Shown: piece by piece, positions 17,933 to 26,542 of the stretch
How positions within the stretch are numbered: the stretch's first letter is position 1
Layout of the letters: every line of letters starts with the position of its first letter
Assembly (NCBI GenBank): GCA_943789505.1
Contig: CALSUJ010000001.1
Coordinates: 744,001-808,000 of the forward strand
Direction of reading: 5' to 3'
Origin: an uncultured Flavobacteriales bacterium
Lineage (GTDB): Bacteria > Bacteroidota > Bacteroidia > Flavobacteriales > BACL11
Length of the DNA stretch: 64,000 bases
The notes under the pieces: generated by a model
What the model was told of the DNA's origin: nothing
Database searches by the model: none
What the model saw: the letters and a program-made list of their open reading frames with translations, nothing else
Program-made: the position numbers and the translations under genes

Positions 17933-18829
17933 TTAATTTTCATTATAAAATTTAGTCATAATAATAGCATGTGGTAAGGTTATAACTGAGATGCCAATTA
18001 TTGAAAAAAGAAATACCGATATATTGATATACCCAAAATTCATTAACAATAAGAAAATAACTAAAAATAATATTGAAAGAAAAGTATGCGGGTACAATAA
18101 TTTAATGAATTTAAGTAGATTTAAATCGGACTGCAAAGATTTTAAGTAATCAAACTCTTGTTTTAAAACTTTAATTGAATGAAGAAAAATAAAGTATAAT
18201 GTAAAGCTAATGATTATTGGAAATAAATAAAAAGTAATATGAATTAAGATCAATAAAAATATTTCATTCATTAATTGCTGATTAGAAATACTTAATTTAT
18301 AATTTTCATAAACTAATAAAGAAATTATGATCAGATTACTAAAGTAAAAAATATACTTGAAAATTTGAAGATTAAATACGTTACTAAACTTTTTAGTATC
18401 TATAAACTGATTTGATAGATACAATAATTCATTATTGTTATAAAGAATTAAAGTCGAAAGTAAAGTAAAGCCCCAAAATAAATAAATAATCCTTTTCTTA
18501 TTTACAAAGGAATAATCTACTAATTGTGATTCGCCAAAATGGTAAGAAGATAAGAATAAAAAGAAAATAAGTGATATAATTGGCGTTAGCCACCAAAACA
18601 AGCAGTAAATAATTATAGCTACTATATATATTAAATAAAATCTAACTCTTGTAATCTTGTTAGATGATAAATAAATAATATTATCAATTGCTCCGTGAGG
18701 AATACCAAAGAGAGAAATCAAAATTATAGAGCCTATAACTTGACTGTCCATGCCAATATCGCCATTTAATGTGAATATAGCAAAAAGAGCATAAACAAAT
18801 ATTAGATATGTAAATGTAAATTTGTTCAA
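17933..18829 (-). CDS. blh: Brp/Blh-family beta-carotene 15,15'-dioxygenase
   Basis: A 298-residue polytopic membrane protein with the His-containing Blh motifs GIPHGAIDN (about 42-50), SYHFGES, FLHSIKVL and LPHAIIM; these His residues coordinate the catalytic iron. Blh cleaves beta-carotene into two retinals, the chromophore of the rhodopsin encoded just upstream. It follows the proteorhodopsin gene by 57 bases, with a hairpin in the gap, so its expression probably depends on readthrough. The beta-carotene genes (crtE, B, I, Y) are not in this window and must be elsewhere. Confidence 0.93.
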   Translation of the reverse strand: MNKFTFTYLIFVYALFAIFTLNGDIGMDSQVIGSIILISLFGIPHGAIDNIIYLSSNKITRVRFYLIYIVAIIIYCLFWWLTPIISLIFFLFLSSYHFGESQLVDYSFVNKKRIIYLFWGFTLLSTLILYNNNELLYLSNQFIDTKKFSNVFNLQIFKYIFYFSNLIIISLLVYENYKLSISNQQLMNEIFLLILIHITFYLFPIIISFTLYFIFLHSIKVLKQEFDYLKSLQSDLNLLKFIKLLYPHTFLSILFLVIFLLLMNFGYINISVFLFSIIGISVITLPHAIIMTKFYNEN

Positions 18830-18846
18830 AAAAAAGATAAAAGAAA

Positions 18847-18876
18847 AAATAGGGCAAGATTTCTCCCGCCCTATTT
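18847..18876 (-). terminator. Hairpin between proteorhodopsin and blh (possible attenuator)
   Basis: A 9-bp perfect stem AAATAGGGC / GCCCTATTT with a 12-base loop, followed on the minus strand by TTTTCTTTTATC. It starts about 10 bases after the proteorhodopsin stop and ends about 18 bases before the blh ATG, so any transcript reaching blh from the rhodopsin promoter must pass it. Confidence 0.7.
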
Positions 18877-18886
18877 CTTTAAATTA

Positions 18887-19618
18887 TTAAGCTACCTTTT
18901 TATTTGATTCAGCTATAGCAATAGAGTAAACCACTAGTCCAAATCCTATTTTGTTGATTGCATCAGCAATGTTATACCATACATCAACACTTTCTGGTGC
19001 CATAAAACTACTTAACCATCCACCCTCCATACACATGTAACCAATTGGATAGATTGACCATCCTACCAATACAAACCAAGCTAAATATTTAACCCCTTTC
19101 TTGATAGCATCAGAATTACTTTTTTCAGCTAATTGAGCAACCTCACCGAACCATACAGTGTATGCAATGTATAAGTACCCAATAGTAGAAAGAACGCCCC
19201 ACGTTACAGAATGACCTGTAGTTCCATCTGAGAATGCCTCTCCAATGTATCCACAAACTAACATCCATGTTGAAGCAAGAATTAACTTCCATAATAGACT
19301 TTTCTTAGCTCCAGCCAATTTAGTAAGTAAGTAAAATTCAACACACATCAATGGAACCGTTAAGATCCAATCTACATATCTGAAGAAAGTTGGTGAAGAC
19401 TCAGTTGCTAACCAGTAGTCTCTCATGTAATAGTAATGCACAGCAGCTATACCCGTAATTAGAGCAGAGACTAGTAATGACATCTTCCATTTGTCGTCAA
19501 CACTTCCTCTTTCAATAAAGAAGAATACAGATGCTGCCAACATTGCAATATAACCTATGAAGAATGTAAAAGCTACATAATTGTCAGGTGCTATTGGTTC
19601 CATAATTGATAATAACAT
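18887..19618 (-). CDS. Proteorhodopsin, light-driven proton pump, green-tuned
   Basis: A 243-residue seven-helix rhodopsin. Asp83 (proton acceptor), Thr87 and Glu94 (donor) in RYVDWILTVPLMCVEFYL form the DTE triplet of proton pumps (D97/T101/E108 in SAR86 numbering). His61 matches the acceptor-partner His75, and Lys223 in DAINKIGFG is the retinal Schiff-base lysine. The spectral tuning position (105) is Met91, the green-absorbing type usual in Bacteroidota. ATG 19618 is used; a second Met at 19603 is possible. A TACTTTTG box lies 27 bases upstream. Confidence 0.97.
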   Translation of the reverse strand: MLLSIMEPIAPDNYVAFTFFIGYIAMLAASVFFFIERGSVDDKWKMSLLVSALITGIAAVHYYYMRDYWLATESSPTFFRYVDWILTVPLMCVEFYLLTKLAGAKKSLLWKLILASTWMLVCGYIGEAFSDGTTGHSVTWGVLSTIGYLYIAYTVWFGEVAQLAEKSNSDAIKKGVKYLAWFVLVGWSIYPIGYMCMEGGWLSSFMAPESVDVWYNIADAINKIGFGLVVYSIAIAESNKKVA

Positions 19619-19645
19619 TTTTTTATTTTTTTAATTAATATTTAA

Positions 19646-19653
19646 CAAAAGTA
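19646..19653 (-). promoter_or_regulatory. -7 box of the proteorhodopsin gene
   Basis: TACTTTTG on the minus strand, 27 bases before the ATG, matches TAnnTTTG. The surrounding 160 bases up to the Rieske gene are extremely AT-rich with no other feature seen. Confidence 0.6.
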
Positions 19654-19783
19654 CAATAAAATATGTTATGTATAGGTATTAAGCTAAAAAACTATACATA
19701 ATTTATTTTTTTAACCATGAATAAAAATAAAAAAAGATAGAAAAAAAATAATTTTAAAGAAATAAAAGAGTTTTTATAAATTA

Positions 19784-20863
19784 CTATCTATTCATAAAAT
19801 CACTTATTAGGGTATGAAAGTGATGTACCCCTTTTTCCATAGTTGGCGAAAAACGACCATGCTTATAAAAGCGAGAAGCAACACCCTTTTGTACTTGTTG
19901 AACGATTTCTTCATCCTCCAACTCAACTTTATCTAAATCAGCACCTGCTCCACTGTCCAATTTAGTCTCATCCCATACATAGGACTTAAACTGTACTTTA
20001 GTTTCATTTACTGATATTGGCGTAATGATATTTACCGATAAGCCCCAAGGATAAAAATTTAACATTAAGTTTGGAAATAACCAAAAGTAATAAGCTGCAA
20101 TTTTTATTCCATAATCTTTGGATTCCCTTGGCAAATCAAAACAGATATCATTATCTTTTGCAATTCCTAGTTGAAGATTAGAATATTTAAACGTCTCAAC
20201 ATCATAACTATTAAAATCCAATACTGCATTCAAATCAGCATGTATAAAGGGTATATGAAACCCTTCTAGGTAATTATCACAATACAAAGCCCAGTTGGCC
20301 TTTACATAATAATCTTTGGATAAATCTTCACGGAATTTAAAGTCTTCAATAGGCATCCATCCTACTCGCTCTTCTACATCCTTTATTAATTCTTCAAACT
20401 TAAAATCAGGTGCTAAGGATGAAAAAACAAATTGCCTCCATTTGGCTACAGCTAATTCAGGTAAATCATCTTGTATTGAAGGGAAGTTTTGCATTCCTTC
20501 CGTTTTGGGCATAAATTTAAATTTTCCGCAAGTATCAAATTGCTTACCATGATAACCACAAGTGATGTGCTTTTTAATAACACAAGGCACTTTAATCAAT
20601 ATGTTTCCTCTATGGGTGCAGACATTAGAAAAGCATCTAATGTCTCCCTCATTATTAATAAGTACTAAAGGTTCTGGCAATAAATCACTTAAAAACTGAA
20701 AAGGAAAAGCCGCTTTATTTTCTTTTAGTTTACTGTCATCCGTAATGAATTGCCAGTTTCTGGAAAATATTTTTTCTAAGGTAATATTGAAGTTTTTGTT
20801 ATTAGCATAAAACTCTCCTTGAAGAGTTGCAGCTTTTGCAATATCAATATCTATTTTTTTCAT
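19784..20863 (-). CDS. Rieske non-haem iron oxygenase, alpha subunit
   Basis: A 359-residue ring-hydroxylating-type oxygenase. The Rieske centre is Cys82-x-His84 (VCTHRG) and Cys102-x2-His105 (CGYHG). The catalytic iron site has His203 and His208 in NYLEGFHIPFIHADL with a distal Asp expected in the C-terminal third. The single-component alpha architecture is shared by choline/carnitine monooxygenases and aromatic dioxygenases; the substrate cannot be called. No ferredoxin or reductase gene is adjacent. It is upstream of the rhodopsin gene on the same strand but separated by about 165 bases, so cotranscription is uncertain. Confidence 0.9.
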   Translation of the reverse strand: MKKIDIDIAKAATLQGEFYANNKNFNITLEKIFSRNWQFITDDSKLKENKAAFPFQFLSDLLPEPLVLINNEGDIRCFSNVCTHRGNILIKVPCVIKKHITCGYHGKQFDTCGKFKFMPKTEGMQNFPSIQDDLPELAVAKWRQFVFSSLAPDFKFEELIKDVEERVGWMPIEDFKFREDLSKDYYVKANWALYCDNYLEGFHIPFIHADLNAVLDFNSYDVETFKYSNLQLGIAKDNDICFDLPRESKDYGIKIAAYYFWLFPNLMLNFYPWGLSVNIITPISVNETKVQFKSYVWDETKLDSGAGADLDKVELEDEEIVQQVQKGVASRFYKHGRFSPTMEKGVHHFHTLISDFMNR

Positions 20864-20887
20864 GATGTAAATTTAGAATTATAAATA

Positions 20888-20919
20888 AAAAGTCCTAACA
20901 TAAATGCTAGGACTTTTTT
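20888..20919 (-). terminator. Terminator after tRNA-Ser
   Basis: Near-perfect inverted repeat AAAAAGTCCTAACAT / ATGCTAGGACTTTTTT (one mismatch) next to the tRNA 3' end, with a T-run on the minus strand. Confidence 0.8.
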
Positions 20920-20920
20920 G

Positions 20921-21005
20921 CGGAGAGAGAGGGATTCGAACCCCCGGTACATTGCTGTACGCTGGTTTTCAAGACCAGTGCATTCGACCACTCTGCCATC
21001 TCTCC
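20921..21005 (-). tRNA. tRNA-Ser (anticodon TGA)
   Basis: An 85-base class II tRNA on the minus strand: acceptor GGAGAGA/TCTCTCC, discriminator G, anticodon stem CTGGT/ACCAG with loop CTTGAAA (anticodon TGA), a long variable arm (GCGTACAGCAATGTAC) and T-loop TTCGAAT. CCA is not encoded. Confidence 0.95.
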
Positions 21006-21017
21006 GATTGCGGACTG

Positions 21018-21025
21018 CAAAAATA
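21018..21025 (-). promoter_or_regulatory. -7 box of tRNA-Ser
   Basis: TATTTTTG on the minus strand, 12 bases before the tRNA 5' end; fits TAnnTTTG. Confidence 0.5.
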
Positions 21026-21193
21026 GAAATATTTTCAAATGGCACATCTTTTTGGCTTCTTATTTTAAGAATAAAAAATCCTTAGTTTTCTTTTAGGATT
21101 AATTCGCTTAGTATACAATGAATTAAAGCGTGTTATCCTCTTATTTTTTTGTCATAAATTAATCAGCCTACCCTATTATCATTTCAGAAACTC

Positions 21194-21201
21194 TATATTT
21201 G
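21194..21201 (+). promoter_or_regulatory. -7 box 5 bases before the acyltransferase ATG
   Basis: TATATTTG ends 5 bases before ATG 21207, which places the likely transcription start at or next to the start codon. Confidence 0.6.
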
Positions 21202-21206
21202 CAAAC

Positions 21207-22064
21207 ATGATTACAAAGATTTTCTATTACCTTTTAATTTTACCAATATCCTTACTGCCCTACCTATTACTATACCTTTTTTCAGACTTTTTGTTTTTGA
21301 TAATGTATCGTTTAATTGGCTATAGAAAGAAAGTTGTTTTTACTAACCTTAAAAACTCTTTTCCTAATAAAAGTGATCAAGAACTAAAAGCTATTATAGC
21401 TGACTTTTATCGTCATTTATGCGATATCATTATGGAGAGCATGAAGGGATTTACTATTTCAGAAAAACAACTTAGAAAACGCCTGGTCATTAAAAATCCA
21501 GAGTTCAGCAATTATTTTGCTGATAAAGGACAAAGTATCATTTTTGTTGGTGGTCATTATAATAATTGGGAAATATGTGCACAAGCTTTTGCTATGTATT
21601 CTAATCATGAGTGTATTGGTATTTATAAGCCGCTTAGCAATCAATTTATCAATGATAAAATTTATACCTCCCGATCCAAATACGGCATGAATTTAGTGTC
21701 TATGAAGCAAACTAAAAAATCATTTAATGAAGGCGATAAACCAAAAGCTATTGTTTTTGGTTCTGACCAAAATCCATCAAATCCCAAAAGAGCACATTGG
21801 GTGAATTTCCTGAACCAAGATACTGCAGTGCTTTTTGGAGTTGAGAAATATGCTAAAGATTACAATTGGCCTGTAGTATTTGTAAGTATTAGTAAAGTAA
21901 AAAGAGGGTATTATGAAGTAGAGTATTCCTTAATTACAGATAAGCCTAACGAACAGCCTCACGGAAAAATAACTGAAGATTTTACAAAAAGATTAGAAAA
22001 AGATATAATAAACCAACCGCAATACTGGTTATGGTCGCATAAAAGATGGAAACACAAAAGATAA
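21207..22064 (+). CDS. LpxL/HtrB-like lipid A acyltransferase
   Basis: A 285-residue member of the lysophospholipid/lipid A late acyltransferase family. It has an N-terminal membrane segment (LLILPISLLPYLLLYLF), the catalytic H-x4-E motif in GGHYNNWE near residue 115, and GSDQNPSNPKRAHWVNF, matching the second conserved block. It adds a secondary acyl chain to lipid A or an ornithine-type lipid at the inner membrane. It overlaps the following glycosyltransferase by 19 bases. Confidence 0.9.
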   Translation: MITKIFYYLLILPISLLPYLLLYLFSDFLFLIMYRLIGYRKKVVFTNLKNSFPNKSDQELKAIIADFYRHLCDIIMESMKGFTISEKQLRKRLVIKNPEFSNYFADKGQSIIFVGGHYNNWEICAQAFAMYSNHECIGIYKPLSNQFINDKIYTSRSKYGMNLVSMKQTKKSFNEGDKPKAIVFGSDQNPSNPKRAHWVNFLNQDTAVLFGVEKYAKDYNWPVVFVSISKVKRGYYEVEYSLITDKPNEQPHGKITEDFTKRLEKDIINQPQYWLWSHKRWKHKR

Positions 22065-23062
22065 AAACTGCAGTTGTAGTCCTTAATTGGAATGGAAAAG
22101 CCTGGTTAGAGAAATTCTTAGCTAACTTGGTAAAGCATAGCCAAGAGGCAACTGTTTTTGTGGCAGACAATGCCTCAACGGATGATTCTGTTGACTTTGT
22201 AAAAAGTAACTTCCCTAGTGTTAAGATTATTATAAACGCTAGTAATGGCGGTTATGCCAAAGGGTACAATGATGCACTCAAACAAATTGATGCTGAATAC
22301 TGTGTACTTATTAATTCAGATATTGAAGTAACAGAAGATTGGCTCTCTCCTATTATCAATTTAATGGATAGTGATAAAAAAATTGCTGCTTGCCAACCTA
22401 AATTATTAGATTATAAAAAAAGGAATACTTTTGAATATGCAGGTGCTAGTGGTGGTTTTATTGATAATTTGGGATACCCGTTTTGCAGAGGAAGAATATT
22501 TGATGATATAGAACAAGATAAAGGACAATATAATGATGCAATTGAAGTATTTTGGGCAACAGGGGCTTGTCTTTTTGTAAGAACATCAAATTATAGTGAA
22601 GTTGGTGGTTTGGATGAGGATTTCTTTGCACATCAAGAAGAAATTGACCTTTGTTGGCGATTAAAAAATAAGGGCTATAAAGTTATGGTGGAGCCAAAAT
22701 CGGTTATTTACCATGTAGGTGGAGGAACCTTAAATGCTGGTTCTCCTTTTAAAACCCACCTTAACTTTAGGAATAACCTATTTATGTTGTTTAAGAATTT
22801 ACCTACTTCTTCCCTATTTATAACTATTCCTATTCGATTACTTTTGGATGGCGTAGCGGCAATTACTTTTTTAAATAAAGAAAATGGCATGCAACATGTA
22901 TTATCCATTGCAAAAGCACATTTTATCTTTTATTTTAAAATACCTAAACTAATTGCTAAACGCCAAAAGATAAAGCAGAAAAATAACTTAATAGGAAAAG
23001 TAGATTGGAGTATTCTTTTACAAAACAAAATTAAAGGAATTAAGCGGTTTACAGACCTATAA
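22046..23062 (+). CDS. Family 2 glycosyltransferase (rhamnosyltransferase-like)
   Basis: A 338-residue GT2 enzyme: VVVLNWNGKAWLEKFL at the N-terminus, VADNASTDDSVDF, the DxD-like motif LINSDIEV, and FWATGACLFVRTSNY plus DEDFFAHQEEIDLCWR, the acceptor-side block of rhamnosyl- and N-acetylglucosaminyl-type GT2 proteins. A hydrophobic C-terminal stretch (LFITIPIRLLLDGVAAITFL) suggests membrane contact. It is translated from an ATG inside the end of the acyltransferase gene, which supports a shared envelope role. Confidence 0.92.
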   Translation: METQKIKTAVVVLNWNGKAWLEKFLANLVKHSQEATVFVADNASTDDSVDFVKSNFPSVKIIINASNGGYAKGYNDALKQIDAEYCVLINSDIEVTEDWLSPIINLMDSDKKIAACQPKLLDYKKRNTFEYAGASGGFIDNLGYPFCRGRIFDDIEQDKGQYNDAIEVFWATGACLFVRTSNYSEVGGLDEDFFAHQEEIDLCWRLKNKGYKVMVEPKSVIYHVGGGTLNAGSPFKTHLNFRNNLFMLFKNLPTSSLFITIPIRLLLDGVAAITFLNKENGMQHVLSIAKAHFIFYFKIPKLIAKRQKIKQKNNLIGKVDWSILLQNKIKGIKRFTDL

Positions 23063-23099
23063 CTATTCAGCCACTATTCTTTTCTCTTTAGAGTTTTTC

Positions 23100-23678
23100 T
23101 TAGGAAATTATATCAAAAAGGTATTTATCAGCATTAAGATTCATCAAAACAGTATCTTGATAAATACCATTTATATTAAATACTGGAATGTAGTTTGTAT
23201 CAGGTATTGAAGTAATATGCAATTTATAAGCAGTTAACTCATTTATTATAAATTTCTTTATATCCCCAGACTGAAAATTAACAATTAATGTATCTAAATT
23301 TTTAGTAAAATTATGTTGTGATATATTATAAGCAAATCCATTCTGATCATAATAAGTATCTATAATAACCTGAGTCTCATTAATACTCCAAACCCTTGAA
23401 GAATAGCTTGTAGATACACTAGGGAAAATAGTATCATTACTTACCATAATTTAACCTGAACTTACATAATTTATCCTTCCATTGTAAATGCTCCCTGTTG
23501 AAGGGTCTATCCAAATACCAAAAGTATACTGATCCCCGTATGCAAGATAAGTACTTTGCATTGACAGTTGCCACACATTATTAATAGTAATATTAGAAGG
23601 TTCTATCACAGAATCTTCTTTCTTACAAGTTGTAAAGAGTAATGGTAAGCAAAGTAATGCAAGTAGTAGTTTTTTCAT
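23100..23678 (-). pseudogene. Lipoprotein gene interrupted by one in-frame TAA
   Basis: Two reading frames, 23451-23678 (75 residues) and 23100-23447 (115 residues), are in the same phase and separated only by TAA (23451-23453) and ATT. The first begins with a lipoprotein signal (MKKLLLALLCLPLLFTTCKK). Read through, they would make one protein of about 190 residues, typical of small Bacteroidota surface lipoproteins with beta-rich C-terminal domains. I do not recognise the family. The stop could be a real nonsense mutation, a base error, or a true end with a reinitiated second gene; the missing signal on the second part favours one broken gene. Confidence 0.65.
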
Positions 23679-23684
23679 TTTTGT

Positions 23685-24098
23685 TTATTTCAAAGTTAAC
23701 AATCCTGCCTTATAAGAATCCAAACCTAAACCACAAATAATGGCTTTGCAATTAGGTGATAACAATGATTTTTGTCTGAACTCTTCTCTAGCATAAATAT
23801 TAGAAATATGCACTTCTATTACTGGCGTTTCAATAGCCTTTACACAATCAGTTAATGCAACTGAGGTGTGGGTATAGCCACCGGCATTCAGCAAGATGTA
23901 ATCATAAGAAAAACCTACTTCCTGCAATTTATTAATCAGCTCCCCTTCTACATTACTTTGGTAATAATCAATTTGCAATTTCGGAAATTCATCCTTTAAA
24001 GTTTTTAAATAGTCATCAAAAGAAATATTGCCATAAATAGCTTCTTCTCTTTTCCCTAATAAGTTTAAATTTGGACCGTTAATAATCATTACCTTCAT
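23685..24098 (-). CDS. aroQ: 3-dehydroquinate dehydratase, type II
   Basis: A small type II dehydroquinase (about 137 residues) with INGPNLNLLGKREEAIYG, the catalytic Tyr in the lid loop, NAGGYTHTSVALTD and the catalytic His in EVHISNIYAREEFRQKS. It makes 3-dehydroshikimate in the aromatic amino acid pathway. The frame extends to 24137, but that would overlap the divergent xerD gene; ATG 24098, with a TAAATTTG box just 6 bases upstream, is the likely start and gives the expected MKVMIINGPN terminus. Confidence 0.95.
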   Translation of the reverse strand: MKVMIINGPNLNLLGKREEAIYGNISFDDYLKTLKDEFPKLQIDYYQSNVEGELINKLQEVGFSYDYILLNAGGYTHTSVALTDCVKAIETPVIEVHISNIYAREEFRQKSLLSPNCKAIICGLGLDSYKAGLLTLK

Positions 24099-24104
24099 AG
24101 CAAG

Positions 24105-24112
24105 CAAATTTA
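24105..24112 (-). promoter_or_regulatory. -7 box of aroQ, 6 bases from the ATG
   Basis: TAAATTTG on the minus strand ends 6 bases before ATG 24098, supporting that start and a near-leaderless transcript. Confidence 0.5.
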
Positions 24113-24117
24113 TACAA

Positions 24118-25011
24118 ATGAGTTGGGAAACATCCATAAAAGGCTTTAAATCTTACCTACAGATAGAACGATCACTTTCTGATAATTCCGTACAGGCTTA
24201 CATTCGTGATGTTAAAAAGTTTGCAAACTATGCTATTCCTATAGAACTTTCAGAATTTAAAGTGACTAGAGTAGATATAAGTAATTTTTTAGCCCAGATA
24301 AATCAGAAAAATATTTCTTCTCGTTCCCAAGCACGTATTATTTCAGGCATAAAAGCTTTTTATAAATACTTAATTATGGAAGATTATTTAAAAATAAACC
24401 CTACTGAACTGATTGAAAGCCCAAAAATTGGACTCAAACTGCCCGACACTCTTTCCTTAATTGAGATTGATAAACTTATTGCAGCAGTTGATTTAAGCAA
24501 TAAACAAGGTGAGCGTAACCGAGCAATACTAGAAACTCTTTATAGTTGCGGACTAAGGGTTAGTGAATTAGTGAATTTACAATTATCAAATATTCATTTT
24601 AAGGAAGGTTATTTAAAAGTTACTGGTAAAGGGGATAAAGAGCGTCTTGCTCCTATTGGCGGTAGGGCAATTAAGTATCTTACCATTTACATAAATGAGG
24701 TTCGTAATCACCAAGAAATTAAAAAAGGAAATGAGGATTTTGTGTTCTTAAATAACAGAGGAGCCAAACTTACTAGAGTAATGATATTCATTATCATTCA
24801 AAAGTTGACTGAAAAAATAGGATTGAAAAAGAAGATTAGCCCCCATACTTTTAGGCATAGTTTTGCTACCCACCTAATTGAAGGAGGAGCTGATTTGCGT
24901 GCTGTACAGGAAATGTTAGGGCACGAAAGCATAACCACAACTGAAATATATACCCATTTAGATAATGAATATCTAAGAAGTAATATCATTCAATTTCACC
25001 CTAGAAGCTAA
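24118..25011 (+). CDS. xerD: Tyrosine recombinase XerD-type
   Basis: A 297-residue tyrosine recombinase with a core-binding N-terminal domain and catalytic Arg147 (CGLRVSE), Lys171 (TGKGDKER), His243 and Arg246 (HTFRHSF), His269 (LGHES) and Tyr278 (IYTH), the complete set. Length and sequence style fit the housekeeping XerC/D that resolves chromosome dimers at dif, rather than a phage or transposon integrase. Its stop overlaps the start of the MFS gene, so the two may be cotranscribed. Confidence 0.93.
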   Translation: MSWETSIKGFKSYLQIERSLSDNSVQAYIRDVKKFANYAIPIELSEFKVTRVDISNFLAQINQKNISSRSQARIISGIKAFYKYLIMEDYLKINPTELIESPKIGLKLPDTLSLIEIDKLIAAVDLSNKQGERNRAILETLYSCGLRVSELVNLQLSNIHFKEGYLKVTGKGDKERLAPIGGRAIKYLTIYINEVRNHQEIKKGNEDFVFLNNRGAKLTRVMIFIIIQKLTEKIGLKKKISPHTFRHSFATHLIEGGADLRAVQEMLGHESITTTEIYTHLDNEYLRSNIIQFHPRS

Positions 25012-26177
25012 TGCAGTTAAGACATAATATATTAAAAATGTACTTGCTAAAGTCAGTGCTTTGGTTTATGGTTGCTATGCCTATTATTGTTTTATTTTTT
25101 CAAGAACATGGCTTAACATTAACTGAGGTAATGATACTTCAGTCAATATATTCGTTTTCAGTTGCTTTATTCGAGATCCCCTCAGGCTTTATTGCTGATG
25201 TTTTTGGTAGGAAAAGAACTATCGTACTTAGTACTATTTTCACATTTATTGGGTTTTTGGTGTTTTCATTCTTTGGTGGTTTTTATGCCTTTGCCATTGC
25301 TCAAGTTTTAGTAGGGATTGGTGGTAGCTTAATGTCAGGTAGCGATAGTGCAATAATCTATGACACCTTACTTGAAACCAATAGTAAAACTACCTATACC
25401 AAAATTGAAGGTAGAACTTATGCTATTGGTAATTTTTCTGAAGCTTTTGCTGGAATTCTAGGTGGTTTCTTAGCTGTAGGATCTATTTATATGCCAATTT
25501 ATGTACAAACTTCTATCCTATTTTTTAGTATCCCTATCGCTTTTACATTGATAGAGCCCTCTATGCACAAGGAAAATAAATTGGATCGATCCTTTAAAGC
25601 TGTTTTGGAGGTTGTGAAGTTTGCAATGGTTGATAACCAAAAACTAAAATGGCTTATTATTTATTCTTCTGCTATGGGAGTAGCTACTTTGTCAATGGCA
25701 TGGTTTGCACAACCATTTTTCAAATCCATTAATATTCCGCTGGCTTACTTTGGAATTCTATGGGCAGTCCTTAATTTTTCAGCAGGACTTACTTCATTTA
25801 ATGCACACCTATTAGATAAGAAAGATAACAACTATAAAATATTGTTTTACTTAGCTTTATCTATGCTTACCTCATTTATATTTTTAGGTTATAATCCTTC
25901 AGTTTTTGGGCTTATTTTCATTCTTTTTATTTATTTGTTAAGGGGATTAGTAACCCCTATTTTACGTAATGAAATTAATGAAAACACCACTTCCAACAAA
26001 CGAGCTACAGTACTTTCAATTAGGAGTTTAATCATTAGGATATCTTTTGCTATAAGTGCACCTATACTAGGTTACATTGCAGATAATTATTCTTTAGCTA
26101 TTTCTTTTTATGGTTTGGCTATTGTAGTAGGTTTCTTTTCAATCTTATCAGCAATAAAGCTGTATAGGATAAGATAA
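25011..26177 (+). CDS. Major facilitator superfamily transporter
   Basis: A 388-residue protein with 10-12 predicted helices and an MFS loop 2-3 motif (GFIADVFGRKRTIVLST), which marks it as an MFS permease. Other conserved stretches (EGRTYAIGNFSEAFAGILGG) fit the YkuC/multidrug-like subgroup often found in Bacteroidota. The substrate is unknown. The start overlaps the xerD stop. Confidence 0.88.
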   Translation: MQLRHNILKMYLLKSVLWFMVAMPIIVLFFQEHGLTLTEVMILQSIYSFSVALFEIPSGFIADVFGRKRTIVLSTIFTFIGFLVFSFFGGFYAFAIAQVLVGIGGSLMSGSDSAIIYDTLLETNSKTTYTKIEGRTYAIGNFSEAFAGILGGFLAVGSIYMPIYVQTSILFFSIPIAFTLIEPSMHKENKLDRSFKAVLEVVKFAMVDNQKLKWLIIYSSAMGVATLSMAWFAQPFFKSINIPLAYFGILWAVLNFSAGLTSFNAHLLDKKDNNYKILFYLALSMLTSFIFLGYNPSVFGLIFILFIYLLRGLVTPILRNEINENTTSNKRATVLSIRSLIIRISFAISAPILGYIADNYSLAISFYGLAIVVGFFSILSAIKLYRIR

Positions 26178-26182
26178 AAGTA

Positions 26183-26190
26183 TAATTTTG
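26183..26190 (+). promoter_or_regulatory. -7 box 4 bases before the DUF6787-like ATG
   Basis: TAATTTTG is followed by TAAT and then the ATG at 26195. The 14-base string TTTTGTAATATGAA recurs exactly before fmt at 54326. Confidence 0.6.
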
Positions 26191-26194
26191 TAAT

Positions 26195-26503
26195 ATGAAT
26201 AAACTCAAAGAAAAATGGGGAATTACTTCTAACTATCAGATTATAATAATTTTACTAGTATTTTCAATTACAGGCTCTATTGCTGTATGGATTGCTAAAC
26301 CTGTATTAAATCTAATTGGTTTGGATAAGGAAGTTGTTTCTCCTTGGCTGTTTTGGCCTATTCGTATCTTAATAATTTTTCCTATTTACCAAATACTTAT
26401 CGTAATTATTGGCACCTTATTTGGGCAATTCAAATTCTTTTGGAGCTTTGAAAAAAAAATGTTAATACGTTTAGGATTTAAACGCTTTGAGGATAGAAAA
26501 TAA
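26195..26503 (+). CDS. Small two-helix membrane protein, DUF6787-like
   Basis: A 102-residue protein with two transmembrane segments (IIIILLVFSITGSIAVWIA and ILIIFPIYQILIVIIGTLFG) and a basic C-terminus ending in EKKMLIRLGFKRFEDRK. I believe it matches the Bacteroidota DUF6787 family; the function is unknown. Confidence 0.7.
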   Translation: MNKLKEKWGITSNYQIIIILLVFSITGSIAVWIAKPVLNLIGLDKEVVSPWLFWPIRILIIFPIYQILIVIIGTLFGQFKFFWSFEKKMLIRLGFKRFEDRK

Positions 26504-26542
26504 AATCCTTTTCTTATTTTTGACTTCTTTAAACATTATTTA

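Noticed and set aside
20860-21045. Minus-strand open frame over the tRNA-Ser.
   Set aside because: It reads through the tRNA itself; no protein function.
24118-25011. Considered whether the tyrosine recombinase marks an integrated element.
   Set aside because: No att repeats, phage or transfer genes are nearby; length and sequence fit housekeeping XerD.
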